From: Ramlibacter aquaticus
GTDB taxonomy: Bacteria; Pseudomonadota; Gammaproteobacteria; Burkholderiales; Burkholderiaceae_C
DNA length: 64,000 nucleotides
Direction of reading: 5' to 3'
Assembly: GCF_015159745.1 (NCBI RefSeq)
Contig: NZ_JADDOJ010000008.1
Location: forward strand, 1-64,000
In this document: piece by piece, positions 47,648 through 55,888 of the stretch
Layout of the letters: each line of letters starts with the position of its first letter
How positions within the stretch are numbered: the first letter of the stretch is position 1
The notes under the pieces: generated by a model
Told to the model about the DNA's origin: nothing
Databases searched by the model: none
Seen by the model: only the letters and a program-made list of their open reading frames with translations
Position numbers and translations under genes: made by a program

Positions 47648-47725
47648 CTTGTCCGCGGGCGACACATTCGGGCTACATTAACTCAGCCTTGAGCACGAAA
47701 AAGGGGCAAGGATTGTGAGGTGGCG

Positions 47726-48223
47726 ATGCTGATGACGAAGACGGCCAAGGGCCTGCAGGTGATGAAGGACCGCTCGGTTCCCCTGTCGCCGCGGCAGCGC
47801 TCGGCGTTCATCCTGTTCGACGGCAAGCGCACCCTGCAGGAGGTGCTGGACGCGACCGCGCCCATGGGCGTGGTGGCGGCCGACCTGGAACTGCTGGTGG
47901 AGCAGGGCCTGCTGGAGCCGGCCTCCACGCAGGCCGCGGCCCCGGTCCCGGCCGCAGCGCCGGCCGCCGCGCCCGTCGCGTCCGCTGCGCCTGCTGCAGC
48001 GCCCGCCTCCGCGGGCACCAGCCGCACCCCGCAGCAGCGCTACATGGAGGCCTACCCCCTGGCCACCGCCCTGACGGCCGGCCTGGGGCTGCGCGGCTTC
48101 CGCCTGAACCTGGCGGTGGAGGGCGCCGGCAGCTACGAGGAACTGCTGCAGGTCGCACCGCGCATCCGCGAGGCCGTGGGCGAGCAGAAGTTCGCCCCCC
48201 TGGACCGGGCCCTGAACGGCTGA
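47726..48223 (+). CDS. Protein of unknown function with an N-terminal winged-helix-like segment and Ala/Pro linker
   Basis: 165 residues that I do not recognise as a named family. Residues about 20-65 (SPRQRSAFILFDGKRTLQEVLDATAPMG...DLELLVEQGLLEP) read like a small helical, winged-helix-type domain. An Ala/Pro linker (about 68-97) then leads to a C-terminal domain with RYMEAYPLATALTAGLGLRGFRLNLAVEGAGSYEELLQVAPRIREAVGEQK in successive pieces. It has no signal peptide or membrane segment. Two nearby starts (GTG 47720, ATG 47726) are possible; GAGG precedes the ATG by 5 bases. It is monocistronic, placed between a terminator and the rpsF promoter. Confidence 0.75.
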   Translation: MLMTKTAKGLQVMKDRSVPLSPRQRSAFILFDGKRTLQEVLDATAPMGVVAADLELLVEQGLLEPASTQAAAPVPAAAPAAAPVASAAPAAAPASAGTSRTPQQRYMEAYPLATALTAGLGLRGFRLNLAVEGAGSYEELLQVAPRIREAVGEQKFAPLDRALNG

Positions 48224-48259
48224 GCCGCCCCCCGGCTGGCCAGCCTGGCCGCGCCGGGC

Positions 48260-48265
48260 TATAAT
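48260..48265 (+). promoter_or_regulatory. Predicted -10 element of the rpsF operon
   Basis: Perfect TATAAT. The -35 at 17 bases spacing (TGGCCA, 48237-48242) is weak. Transcription would begin near 48272, leaving a leader of about 110 bases before rpsF. Confidence 0.6.
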
Positions 48266-48290
48266 GGTGGGCTTTCCTTGCCGCACCGCT

Positions 48291-48339
48291 GCCCCGGGCC
48301 ATTCTTTCCGGGGCAACTGACGCCCCGCCTTGCGGGGCG
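48291..48339 (+). promoter_or_regulatory. Two hairpins in the rpsF leader, candidate S6:S18 autoregulatory RNA
   Basis: Hairpin one pairs 48291-48297 with 48308-48314 (7 bp, 10-base loop). Hairpin two pairs 48321-48328 with 48332-48339 (8 bp, 3-base loop). Leaders of rpsF operons in many bacteria bind the S6:S18 dimer to control expression. I cannot show the exact binding consensus here, so this is a candidate only. Confidence 0.4.
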
Positions 48340-48381
48340 GCCCGACGCCCCGCGGGCGGCTTTCGACCCAGAAGGAGTCTT

Positions 48382-48750
48382 ATGCGTCATTACGAAATCG
48401 TCCTGCTCATCCATCCGGACCAGAGCGAACAGGTTCCGGCCATGCTGGAGCGCTACAAGGGCATGATCACCGCTGGCGGTGGCAAGGTGCACCGCGTGGA
48501 AGACTGGGGCCGCCGCCAGCTGGCCTACCAGATCAACAAGCTCGCCAAGGCGCACTACCTGTGCGTCAACATCGAGGCCGACCAGAACGTGATGGGCGAG
48601 CTCGAGCACGCCTTCCGCTTCAACGACGCCGTCCTGCGCCACCTCACCGTGGTCAAGAAGAAGGCCGAGACCGGCCCGTCTTCCATGATGAAGACGGTCG
48701 AGCGCGAGGAAGCCCGCAAGGCCGCCCAGGCGGAGTACCAGCAGGCCTAA
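48382..48750 (+). CDS. rpsF: Small ribosomal subunit protein bS6
   Basis: 30S protein of 122 residues on the platform, paired with bS18. It begins [22 protein letters not shown]. The conserved [20 protein letters not shown] core is present, and the Arg/Glu/Ala C-terminal tail after residue 95 is typical of proteobacteria. AGAAGGAG precedes the ATG. First gene of rpsF-priB-rpsR-rplI. Confidence 0.97.
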   Translation: MRHYEIVLLIHPDQSEQVPAMLERYKGMITAGGGKVHRVEDWGRRQLAYQINKLAKAHYLCVNIEADQNVMGELEHAFRFNDAVLRHLTVVKKKAETGPSSMMKTVEREEARKAAQAEYQQA

Positions 48751-48774
48751 AGCGGCCCGCGCAGCAACCCGGGA

Positions 48775-49068
48775 GTGAACCAAGTCGCACTGAGCGCCTG
48801 TATCGCCGAGGCATCGCCCCTGCGGTACACCCCGGCCGGCGTGCCCGCCCTCGACCTGAGGCTCGAACACGAGTCGCAGCAACAGGAAGCAGGGCAGGAC
48901 CGGCAGGTGAAGGCGGCGCTCAAGGCGGTGGCGTTCGGCAGTGTGGCGCAGGCCCTGGCCCGCCAGCATGCCGGAAGCCGGTGGCGCTTCGACGGGTTCC
49001 TGGCGACGCCCCGCAACGGCAAGCACCCGGTGCTCCACATCCAGTCATTCGTTCCAGATTCGCATTGA
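48775..49068 (+). CDS. priB: Primosomal replication protein N (PriB)
   Basis: Single OB-fold DNA-binding protein of 97 residues that helps PriA restart stalled replication forks. The start is GTG at 48775 with GGGA just before it. Landmarks are NQVALSACIAEASPLRYTPAGVPALDLRLEH in successive parts, AFGSVAQALA and WRFDGFLATPRNGKHPVLHIQSF. Its place between rpsF and rpsR is the classic one in beta- and gammaproteobacteria and supports a weakly conserved family. Confidence 0.93.
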   Translation: MNQVALSACIAEASPLRYTPAGVPALDLRLEHESQQQEAGQDRQVKAALKAVAFGSVAQALARQHAGSRWRFDGFLATPRNGKHPVLHIQSFVPDSH

Positions 49069-49077
49069 GAGGTCCCC

Positions 49078-49359
49078 ATGGCCACGTTCAAGAAATTCAA
49101 CAAGGACAAGCGTCCGAAGCGCAACTCGCAGTCGCTGCTGTTCAAGCGCAAGCGCTTCTGCCGCTTCACCGTCGCCGGCGTCGAGGAAATCGACTACAAG
49201 GACGTCGACACCCTGCGCGATTTCATCTCTGAAAACGGCAAGATCATTCCCGCGCGCCTGACTGGCACCCGTGCCATCTACCAGCGCCAGCTCAACACCG
49301 CCATCAAGCGCGCGCGCTTCCTGGCCCTGGTCCCGTATTCGGACCAGCACCGCATCTAA
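49078..49359 (+). CDS. rpsR: Small ribosomal subunit protein bS18
   Basis: 30S protein of 93 residues that binds 16S rRNA with bS6. The basic N terminus ([27 protein letters not shown] in parts) is followed by [27 protein letters not shown] and the terminal [25 protein letters not shown] ribosome site lies before the ATG. It sits between priB and rplI with short gaps. Confidence 0.97.
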   Translation: MATFKKFNKDKRPKRNSQSLLFKRKRFCRFTVAGVEEIDYKDVDTLRDFISENGKIIPARLTGTRAIYQRQLNTAIKRARFLALVPYSDQHRI

Positions 49360-49369
49360 GGAGCCCACG

Positions 49370-49822
49370 ATGCAAGTCATTCTGCTCGACAAGGTCGTGA
49401 ACCTGGGCAACCTCGGCGAGATCGTCAAGGTCAAGGACGGCTACGCCCGCAACTTCCTGATCCCGACCGGCCGCGCCCGCCGCGCCACCGAAGCCAACAA
49501 GGCCGAATTCGAAGCCAAGCGCGTCGAGCTCGAGAAGGCCGCCGCCGCCAAGCTCGCCGAGGCGCAAGCCCAGGGCGAGAAGCTGGCCGGCACCACCGTC
49601 AAGCTGACCCAGAAGGCCGGCGTGGACGGCCGCCTGTTCGGCTCGGTCACCAACTTCGACGTCGCCGAAGAACTGGCCAAGATCGGCTACAAGGTCGCCA
49701 AGGCGCAGGTGCGCATGCCCAACGGCCCGATCAAGACCGTGGGCGACAGCACCGTGAGCGTGGCCCTGCACACCGACGTGGTGGTGGACGTCAACGTCAC
49801 CGTGTACGGCGAAACCGCCTGA
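49370..49822 (+). CDS. rplI: Large ribosomal subunit protein bL9
   Basis: 50S protein of 150 residues near the L1 stalk. The N-terminal domain [32 protein letters not shown], in parts, contains the PROSITE-type signature G-x2-G-x4-V-x2-GYxRNxL. A long central helix (about 45-75) follows, then the C-terminal domain with [13 protein letters not shown]. Last gene of the rpsF operon, with a terminator at 49842-49873. Confidence 0.97.
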   Translation: MQVILLDKVVNLGNLGEIVKVKDGYARNFLIPTGRARRATEANKAEFEAKRVELEKAAAAKLAEAQAQGEKLAGTTVKLTQKAGVDGRLFGSVTNFDVAEELAKIGYKVAKAQVRMPNGPIKTVGDSTVSVALHTDVVVDVNVTVYGETA

Positions 49823-49841
49823 GGCGAAACGCCTGCAGCGC

Positions 49842-49873
49842 AAAAGGCCGCCCCCGGGCGGCCTTTTGTTTTT
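49842..49873 (+). terminator. Rho-independent terminator of the rpsF-rplI operon
   Basis: AAAAGGCCGCC and GGCGGCCTTTT form an 11-bp stem (49842-49852 with 49857-49867) with a 4-base loop, followed by GTTTTT. Confidence 0.85.
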
Positions 49874-49985
49874 CGGGGCCCGGGTTGTCCCGCGATATCC
49901 ACAGGTTTCACGCCTGATTCCCACCGGCTTGTCCACTGGACGAGGCGGGGGGCGGGCCGTAGCATTCACCAGCATTCCAAGATCC

Positions 49986-51389
49986 ATGTCCGCAGTCCCC
50001 AGCCCCATCGAAGACGACTACCGGCGCGATTCGCAGATCGCGCAGCTGCGCATCCCGCCGCACTCGATCGAGGGCGAATCCAGCGTGCTGGGCGGCCTGC
50101 TGCTGGACAACGGCGCCTGGGACCGCGTCGCGGACCTGCTCACCGAGTCCGACTTCTACCGCTACGAGCACAAGCTGATCTGGCAGGCGATCAGCGGCCT
50201 GGTCAACGCCACCAAGCCGGCGGACGTGATCACGGTGTTCGAGTCGCTGCAGAACCTGGGCAAGGCCGACGAGGCCGGCGGGCTGGCCTACCTGAACTCG
50301 CTGGCGCAGTACGTGCCCAGCGCGGGCAACATCCGCCGCTACGCGGAGATCGTTCGCGAGCGCTCCATCCTGCGCAAGCTGGTGAGCGCCAGCGACGAGA
50401 TCTCCACCGCCGCCTTCAACCCGCAGGGCAAGGCGGTGGACCAGATCCTGGACGAGGCCGAGCAGAAGATCTTCAACATCGGCGAGGAAGGCTCGCGGAT
50501 GAAGCAGGGCTTCCAGTCCATGGACCGGCTGGTCGTGGAGCTGCTGGACCGCGTGCAGGAGATGGCGGACAACCCGAACGACATCACGGGCGTCCCCACC
50601 GGCTTCTACGACCTGGACCGCATGACCTCGGGCATGCAGGCCGGCGACCTGATCATCCTGGCGGCGCGGCCCTCCATGGGCAAGACCTCGTTTGCGATCA
50701 ACATCGCCGAGCACGTGGCGCTGCACGAACAGCTGCCGGTGGCGGTGTTCTCCATGGAAATGGGTGCCAGCCAGCTGGCCGTGCGTATCGTGGGCTCGAT
50801 CGGCCGCATCGACCAGGGCCACCTGCGCACCGGCAAGCTGGCCGACGACGAATGGCCGCGCCTGACCGAGGCGATCGAGAAGCTGCGCACCATCTCGCTG
50901 CACATCGACGAGACGCCCGGCCTCACCGCGAGCGAGTTGCGCGCCAACGCACGCCGCCTGGCACGCCAGTGCGGCGGCAAGCTGGGCCTGATCGTGGTCG
51001 ACTACCTGCAGCTGATGAGCACGTCCTCCAGCATGAGCGACGAGAACCGCGCCACGGCCGTGGGCGAAATCTCGCGCGGCCTGAAGATGCTCGCCAAGGA
51101 GCTGGGCTGCCCGGTGATCGCGCTGTCGCAGCTCTCGCGCGGCGTGGAGTCGCGTACCGACAAGCGTCCCATGATGAGCGACCTGCGCGAATCCGGCGCC
51201 ATCGAGCAGGACGCCGACGTGATCATGTTCATCTACCGCGACGACTACTACAACAAGGACTCCAAGGAGCCCGGCGTCTCGGAGATCATCATCAGCAAGC
51301 AGCGTAACGGCCCCACCGGCACCGTGAAGCTGGCCTTCATCAAGAACTTCACCAAGTTCGAGAACCTGGCCGTCTCCAGCGATTTCTGA
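49986..51389 (+). CDS. dnaB: Replicative DNA helicase DnaB
   Basis: Hexameric helicase that unwinds DNA at the replication fork, 467 residues. The N-terminal DnaG-interacting domain (about 20-125, LRIPPHSIEGESSVLGGLLLD), a linker helix and the RecA-like motor are complete. The Walker A equivalent is ARPSMGKT (227-234, Lys233), Walker B LIVVDYLQLM, followed by LSQLSRGVESRTDKRPMMSDLRESGAIEQDADV and a final SKQRNGPTGTVKL arginine-finger region. No intein is present. The order rplI-dnaB is standard. Confidence 0.97.
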   Translation: MSAVPSPIEDDYRRDSQIAQLRIPPHSIEGESSVLGGLLLDNGAWDRVADLLTESDFYRYEHKLIWQAISGLVNATKPADVITVFESLQNLGKADEAGGLAYLNSLAQYVPSAGNIRRYAEIVRERSILRKLVSASDEISTAAFNPQGKAVDQILDEAEQKIFNIGEEGSRMKQGFQSMDRLVVELLDRVQEMADNPNDITGVPTGFYDLDRMTSGMQAGDLIILAARPSMGKTSFAINIAEHVALHEQLPVAVFSMEMGASQLAVRIVGSIGRIDQGHLRTGKLADDEWPRLTEAIEKLRTISLHIDETPGLTASELRANARRLARQCGGKLGLIVVDYLQLMSTSSSMSDENRATAVGEISRGLKMLAKELGCPVIALSQLSRGVESRTDKRPMMSDLRESGAIEQDADVIMFIYRDDYYNKDSKEPGVSEIIISKQRNGPTGTVKLAFIKNFTKFENLAVSSDF

Positions 51390-51395
51390 GGCGGC

Positions 51396-52397
51396 TCAGG
51401 CCGCGCGGCCCGGCACCAGCACCGCCGCCCCTTGCACCCGGCCCTCGCGCAGGGCCTGCACCGCGAGCGCCGCGTCCGCCAGGGCGAAGGGCTGCACGTG
51501 CGTCACCACCGGGGTGCGCGCCACCTGCGCGAGGAAGGCCTCACCGTCGGCCCGCGTCAGGTTGGCCACCGAGCGCAGCACCCGCTCGCCCCACAGCAGG
51601 CTGTAGTCGAAGGCGGGGATCGGGCTCATGTGGATGCCGGCGCAGACCACGGTGCCACCCTTGCGCACCGCGCGCAGCGCCAGGGGCACCAGCCCGCCCA
51701 CGGGCGCGAACAGCAGCGCGGCGTCCAGCGGCACGGGCGGCAGGTCGTCCGAGGTGCCCGCCCAGGACGCGCCCAGCGAACGGGCGAAGGCCTGGCCCTG
51801 CAGGTCGCCCGCGCGCGTGAAGGCGTACACCTCCTGGCCGAGCGCGACGGCCACCTGGGCGATGAGGTGCGCGGCCGCGCCGAAGCCGTACAGGCCGAGC
51901 CGGCGCGCCGTGGCGGCGCCGGCCAGGCGCCAGGCCCGGTGGCCGATCAGTCCGGCGCACAGCAGCGGGGCGGCATGCAGGTCGTCGTAGGCCTCGGGCA
52001 GGGCGAAGCAGAAGCGCTCGTCGGCGAGGGTGTATTCGGCGAAGCCGCCGTCGCGGTCGTAGCCCGTGAATTCGGGCTCGTCGCAGAGGTTTTCGTGGCC
52101 CTGGCCGCAGAAGCCGCAATGGCCGCAGGCACGGCCCAGCCAGGGCACGCCCACGCGCCGGCCCAGTGCGAAGCGGCCCGCCCCGGGCCCATGGCCGGCC
52201 ACGCGGGCGACGATCTCGTGGCCGGGCACCACGCCCTGGCGGTGGGGCGGCAGGTCGCCGTCGATCACGTGCAGGTCGGTGCGGCACACGCCACAGGCCA
52301 GCACCTGCAGCAGCAGCTCACCGGGCCCCGGCACGGGCAGCGGGCGCTCTTCCGGGCAGAGCGTGCGCCGGGCGAGGTCGGCACGCATCACCCGCAT
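51396..52397 (-). CDS. Zinc-dependent alcohol dehydrogenase family protein
   Basis: Medium-chain zinc alcohol dehydrogenase of 333 residues. Catalytic-zinc ligands lie in ACGVCRTDLHVIDGD and VPGHEIVARV. The structural-zinc Cys cluster is CGHCGFCGQGHENLC. The Rossmann region LYGFGAAAHLIAQVA deviates from the usual GxGxxG as GFGAAA. The GYDRDGGFAEYTLAD segment marks the branch seen in anaerobically induced alcohol dehydrogenases. It is the last gene of a usp-usp-adh operon (gap 11 bases) whose promoter carries an Fnr/Anr box at 53346-53359. Expression under low oxygen is therefore expected. Confidence 0.88.
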   Translation of the reverse strand: MRVMRADLARRTLCPEERPLPVPGPGELLLQVLACGVCRTDLHVIDGDLPPHRQGVVPGHEIVARVAGHGPGAGRFALGRRVGVPWLGRACGHCGFCGQGHENLCDEPEFTGYDRDGGFAEYTLADERFCFALPEAYDDLHAAPLLCAGLIGHRAWRLAGAATARRLGLYGFGAAAHLIAQVAVALGQEVYAFTRAGDLQGQAFARSLGASWAGTSDDLPPVPLDAALLFAPVGGLVPLALRAVRKGGTVVCAGIHMSPIPAFDYSLLWGERVLRSVANLTRADGEAFLAQVARTPVVTHVQPFALADAALAVQALREGRVQGAAVLVPGRAA

Positions 52398-52408
52398 GGC
52401 GATACCGC

Positions 52409-52831
52409 CTACTTCACGAGCAGGACCGGCACCTCGCTGGTCTCCACCACCTTCTGCGACACGCTGCCCATCACGGCCCGGCCCAGGAAGCCGTGGCCGT
52501 GGGTGCCCATCACGACAAGGTGGCACTTCTGCTTCCTGGCAATGGCCGGGATCTCGGCGGCGGCGTGGCCGACGCGCCAGAGCGTCTTGAAGGGGACCTC
52601 GTGGCGGGCGAGGAAGCGCTCCACCGGCGCCAGCACCTTGCGCGCTTCCTGGGTGTGCCAGTCGTGCACCACCTCGGCGCCCACCATGGTCTTCACGCCG
52701 GGGGGAATGGGCGCCTGGACGTGCAGCACCAGCAACTCGTCGCCGGGCCCGCACAGGGTCTCGTGGGTGACCAGGAAGGCGAGGGCCTTCTTGGTGAACG
52801 CGCTGCCGTCGGCAGCGAGCAGGATCTTCAT
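52409..52831 (-). CDS. Universal stress protein (UspA family)
   Basis: Cytoplasmic nucleotide-binding stress protein of 140 residues. MKILLAADGSAFTKKAL is the UspA start with the conserved Asp near the first strand. LVVMGTHGHGFLGRAVMGSVSQKVV contains the C-terminal ATP-binding pattern with a Gly-Ser pair. Second gene of the usp-usp-adh operon, 16 bases after the first usp. Usp genes of this kind are often oxygen- or redox-controlled. Confidence 0.9.
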   Translation of the reverse strand: MKILLAADGSAFTKKALAFLVTHETLCGPGDELLVLHVQAPIPPGVKTMVGAEVVHDWHTQEARKVLAPVERFLARHEVPFKTLWRVGHAAAEIPAIARKQKCHLVVMGTHGHGFLGRAVMGSVSQKVVETSEVPVLLVK

Positions 52832-52847
52832 GCGGCTCTCCTTGGGG

Positions 52848-53291
52848 TCAGCGCAGCACCAGCACGGGCAGGCTGCCGTGCGTCAGCACCTGCTGCGTCT
52901 CGCTGCCCAGGAGCACCCGCTTGAGGCCGCGGCGGCCGTGCGAGGCCATCACCACCAGGTCGCACCGGTGCTTCTTCGCAGCCGAGAGAATCGATTCTGC
53001 CACCTGGTCCGAGCGGGCCACCACGCCCTTGGCCTGCACGCCCGCGGCCTCGGCCGCGACGCGCACCGCATCGACCAGGGCCTGGCCGCGCTCGGCCCAC
53101 TGCTTCTCGATGCGCGCGGCCTCCGGGTTGGTGATGGTGACGGCGCCCTCGAAGTAGCTCACCGGGTAGCGCGGCACCACGTGCAGGGCCACCAGCTCCG
53201 CCCGCAGCGATGCCGCCATCCCGATCGCGGCCTTCACGGCTTTGGCGGACAGCTTGGAGCCGTCGGTGGTCACGAGGATGCGTTGGTACAT
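52848..53291 (-). CDS. Universal stress protein (UspA family)
   Basis: UspA-fold protein of 147 residues, MYQRILVTTDGSKLSAKAVKAAI at the N terminus in parts and LVVMASHGRRGLKRVLLGSETQQVL at the ATP-binding C terminus. First gene of the operon: GGAGG lies 6 bases before the ATG. A minus-strand TATGCT -10 (53323-53318) with the Fnr/Anr box centred 41 bases upstream of the start point makes a class II Anr promoter. ccoI diverges from the same box. Confidence 0.91.
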   Translation of the reverse strand: MYQRILVTTDGSKLSAKAVKAAIGMAASLRAELVALHVVPRYPVSYFEGAVTITNPEAARIEKQWAERGQALVDAVRVAAEAAGVQAKGVVARSDQVAESILSAAKKHRCDLVVMASHGRRGLKRVLLGSETQQVLTHGSLPVLVLR

Positions 53292-53317
53292 GGAAGGCCT
53301 CCGGTGATGACGCGGCC

Positions 53318-53359
53318 AGCATAGGTCGCGGGGGGGCCCTCGCGCTTGATGCATGTCAA
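53318..53359 (-). promoter_or_regulatory. Anr/Fnr class II promoter of usp-usp-adh
   Basis: Box TTGAT-GCAT-GTCAA (53346-53359) and minus-strand -10 TATGCT (53323-53318). The predicted start near 53311 puts the box centre at about -41.5, and the leader of 20 bases carries GGAGG. Confidence 0.65.
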
Positions 53360-53387
53360 GAGCGGCCGCCCGCAGGCTGGCTAGCCT
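53346..53387 (+). promoter_or_regulatory. Anr/Fnr class II promoter of ccoI
   Basis: The same box TTGAT-GCAT-GTCAA read rightwards, with TAGCCT (53382-53387) as -10. The predicted start coincides with the ATG of ccoI (53394), box centre at about -41.5, so the mRNA may be leaderless. Confidence 0.55.
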
Positions 53388-53393
53388 TGGGGC

Positions 53394-55682
53394 ATGCCCG
53401 ATTCCCCCCTCTCCCTGGCCGCTGCGACGGACGGTCCGCAGGACCGCGCCGCCGCCTGGACCGCGCTGGACCAGCCCGCCGAGTGGCGGGCCTTCAGCCG
53501 TGAACTGCAGGGGCAGGGCGGCCGCGTGGAGTCCTGGCTGGCGATCGAGGGGATGGAGTGCCCCGGCTGCGCGCTGGTGGTCGAGGACGCGCTCACCGCC
53601 TGCCCGGGCGTGCGCAGCGCCCAGGTCAACGGCAGCACCGCCACCGCACGCGTGGAGTGGGAGCCCGGCGCGGGCCGGCCGTCCGACTGGTGGGCCGCGC
53701 TGCAGCGGGCCGGCTACGGCGCCCTGCCGGCCGGCGACCAGCTCGATGCGCAGCCACGGCGCCGGGCCCGGCGGATGATGCTGTGGCGCTGGCTGGTGGC
53801 CGGCTTCTGCATGATGCAGGTGATGATGTACGCGGTGCCCGTGTACATGTCGGCCCCGGGGGAGATGAGTGCCGATGCCCTGGGCCTGATGCGCTGGGCG
53901 GCCTGGCTGCTCACGCTGCCGGTGCTCCTCTTTTCCTGCAAGCCCTTCTTCGCCTCGGCCTGGCGCGACCTGCGCCACCTGCGCCTGGGCATGGACGTGC
54001 CGGTGGCGCTGGGCATCCTGATCGCGTACGCCGCCAGCACCGCGGCCACCTTCCAGCCGCGCGGGCCGCTGGGCGACGAGGTCTGGTTCGACTCGATCAC
54101 CATGTTCGTCTTCTTCTTGCTGTCGGGCCGCATGCTGGAGCAGCGCCTGCGCGACCGCACGGCCGGTGCCCTGGAAGCCCTGGCGCGGCGCCTGCCCGAC
54201 CTGGTGGAGCGGCGCAGCCTGGCGGGCGATGGCCGCTTCGAGCGCGTGCCGGTGCGCACCCTGGTGCCGGGCGATTGCATCCGCGTGCTGCCGGGCGAGG
54301 TCATCCCCGCCGATGGCCTGGTGCTGGCGGGCGACGGCCAGGTCGACGAGGCCATCCTCACCGGCGAATCGCAGCCGCTGCGGCGCACGGCCGGCCAGCC
54401 GGTGGTCGCCGGCAGCCACAACCTCAGCGGCACCCTGGTGATCCAGGTGCTGCGCTGTGGCCCGGACACGCGCTTCGCGGAGATCGTCGGCCTGATGGAG
54501 CGGGCGTCGGTCGAGAAGCCCCGGGTGGCACGCCAGGCCGACCGCGTGGCGGGCTGGTTCCTGGGCCTGGTGGTGCTGGCCAGTGCCGGTGGCGCCGCCT
54601 GGTGGTGGCCGGCCGGTCACGCCCATGCGATCGGGGTCGCGATCGCGGTGCTCATCGTCACCTGCCCCTGCGCGCTCTCGCTGGCGACCCCCGCCGCGAC
54701 GCTGGCCGCCGCGGGCGCGCTGGCGCGGCGCGGCATCGTCGTGCGCAGGCTGCAGGCACTGGAGGCGGGGGCTTCGGTCGACACCGTCATCTTCGACAAG
54801 ACCGGCACGCTCACGCAGGCCGAACTGGCGCTGGGTGCCGTGCGCTGCCGCGAGGGCCTGCAGGCATCGCAGGCGCTGGCCCTGGCGGGGGCGCTGGCGG
54901 CGTGCTCGCTGCACCCGGCCTCGCGCGCCCTGGCCCGTGCAGCGGGCGAGGGCCTGCCGCCCGTGCGCGGCACCCGGGAGGAGGCCGGCCGCGGCGTCCG
55001 CGGCGAGGTCTGGCACGCAGGCGCCTGGCAGGCGCTGCGCCTGGGTTCGGCCGCCTTCTGTGGCGTGCAGGACGCCGGGGCCGGGAGCACGCAGGTCCAC
55101 TTGGCCGATGCCCAGGGCTGGCTGGCCAGCTTCCAGGTCGACGAGGCCTTGCGCGAGGACGCGCCGGCCGCCGTGGCGGCCCTGGCCGCGCAGGGCCTGG
55201 GCGTGCAACTGCTCTCGGGCGACACCGAGGCGGCCGCGCAGCGCCTGGCGCAGCGCGCCGGCATCGCCCGGGCCGAGGGCGGCCAGACGCCCGAGGCCAA
55301 GCTGGCCCGCGTGGCGCAGCTGCAGCAGCAAGGCCGGCGCATCGCCATGGTGGGCGACGGCATGAACGACGGCCCCGTGCTGGCGCGGGCCGACCTGTCC
55401 ATCGCCATGGGCCATGCGGTGCCGCTGGCGCAGGCGCAGGCCGATTTCGTGGTGCCTGGCGAGCGGCTCTCCGCGGTGCCGCTGCTGCTCGCGCAGGCGC
55501 GCCGCTGCCGGCGCGTGGTGCGCGAGAACCTGGCCTGGGCTGCGGCCTACAACATGGTGTGCGTGCCCCTGGCCGTGGCCGGGGCGATGCCGCCCTGGCT
55601 CGCCGGCCTGGGCATGGCGGCCAGCTCGCTCTTCGTGGTCATGAACTCCGCGCGCCTGGCGCGCCTTCCGCAGGACGCCTGA
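53394..55682 (+). CDS. ccoI: Copper-translocating P-type ATPase for cbb3 oxidase assembly (CcoI/FixI type)
   Basis: Inner-membrane copper exporter of 762 residues that supplies copper for cbb3-type cytochrome oxidase. One heavy-metal domain with GMECPGC (Cys56, Cys59) is present. Eight membrane helices, the copper-site CPC (Cys424-Cys426), phosphorylated Asp468 in DKTGTLT, TGES, and the hinge GDGMNDGP follow. The extra N-terminal Cys-rich module seen in many CcoI proteins (CxxC before the HMA domain) is lacking. ccoS overlaps its stop and ccoN follows, which secures the cbb3 role over general copper export. Confidence 0.93.
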   Translation: MPDSPLSLAAATDGPQDRAAAWTALDQPAEWRAFSRELQGQGGRVESWLAIEGMECPGCALVVEDALTACPGVRSAQVNGSTATARVEWEPGAGRPSDWWAALQRAGYGALPAGDQLDAQPRRRARRMMLWRWLVAGFCMMQVMMYAVPVYMSAPGEMSADALGLMRWAAWLLTLPVLLFSCKPFFASAWRDLRHLRLGMDVPVALGILIAYAASTAATFQPRGPLGDEVWFDSITMFVFFLLSGRMLEQRLRDRTAGALEALARRLPDLVERRSLAGDGRFERVPVRTLVPGDCIRVLPGEVIPADGLVLAGDGQVDEAILTGESQPLRRTAGQPVVAGSHNLSGTLVIQVLRCGPDTRFAEIVGLMERASVEKPRVARQADRVAGWFLGLVVLASAGGAAWWWPAGHAHAIGVAIAVLIVTCPCALSLATPAATLAAAGALARRGIVVRRLQALEAGASVDTVIFDKTGTLTQAELALGAVRCREGLQASQALALAGALAACSLHPASRALARAAGEGLPPVRGTREEAGRGVRGEVWHAGAWQALRLGSAAFCGVQDAGAGSTQVHLADAQGWLASFQVDEALREDAPAAVAALAAQGLGVQLLSGDTEAAAQRLAQRAGIARAEGGQTPEAKLARVAQLQQQGRRIAMVGDGMNDGPVLARADLSIAMGHAVPLAQAQADFVVPGERLSAVPLLLAQARRCRRVVRENLAWAAAYNMVCVPLAVAGAMPPWLAGLGMAASSLFVVMNSARLARLPQDA

Positions 55683-55819
55683 TGGACATCCTCTTCCTCC
55701 TCATTCCGCTGTCGGTGGCGCTGGCCTTCGTCATCCTGGGCGCGCTCGCTTGGGCCGTGTGGCGTGGGCAATTTGACGCAATCGAGGCCGAGGGCGAACG
55801 CATTCTCAAAACGGATTGA
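55682..55819 (+). CDS. ccoS: cbb3-type oxidase assembly protein CcoS
   Basis: 45-residue single-helix membrane protein required for cofactor insertion into CcoN. MDILFLLIPLSVALAFVILGALAWAVWRGQFDAIEAEGERIL, in parts, is the CcoS pattern, with FDxxExEGxRIL at the end. It is too small for most gene callers. It overlaps ccoI by one base (TGATG) and lies 69 bases before ccoN. Confidence 0.92.
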   Translation: MDILFLLIPLSVALAFVILGALAWAVWRGQFDAIEAEGERILKTD

Positions 55820-55857
55820 CCTTCATCAACGACCCGCGGCAGGCCGGACAAGACACT
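55816..55857 (+). promoter_or_regulatory. Anr/Fnr class II promoter of ccoNOQP
   Basis: Box TTGAC-CTTC-ATCAA (55816-55829) and a weak -10 GACACT (55852-55857). The start near 55864 leaves a 25-base leader with GAGG before ccoN. The box overlaps the end of ccoS. Confidence 0.6.
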
Positions 55858-55888
55858 TGACCCCGTCACGATCAAAAGAGGTGTTTCC

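Noticed and set aside
51432-53324. 630-residue plus-strand frame over adh and usp genes
   Set aside because: Shadow of three recognised minus-strand genes, with no start context and low-complexity His/Gly/Ala content.
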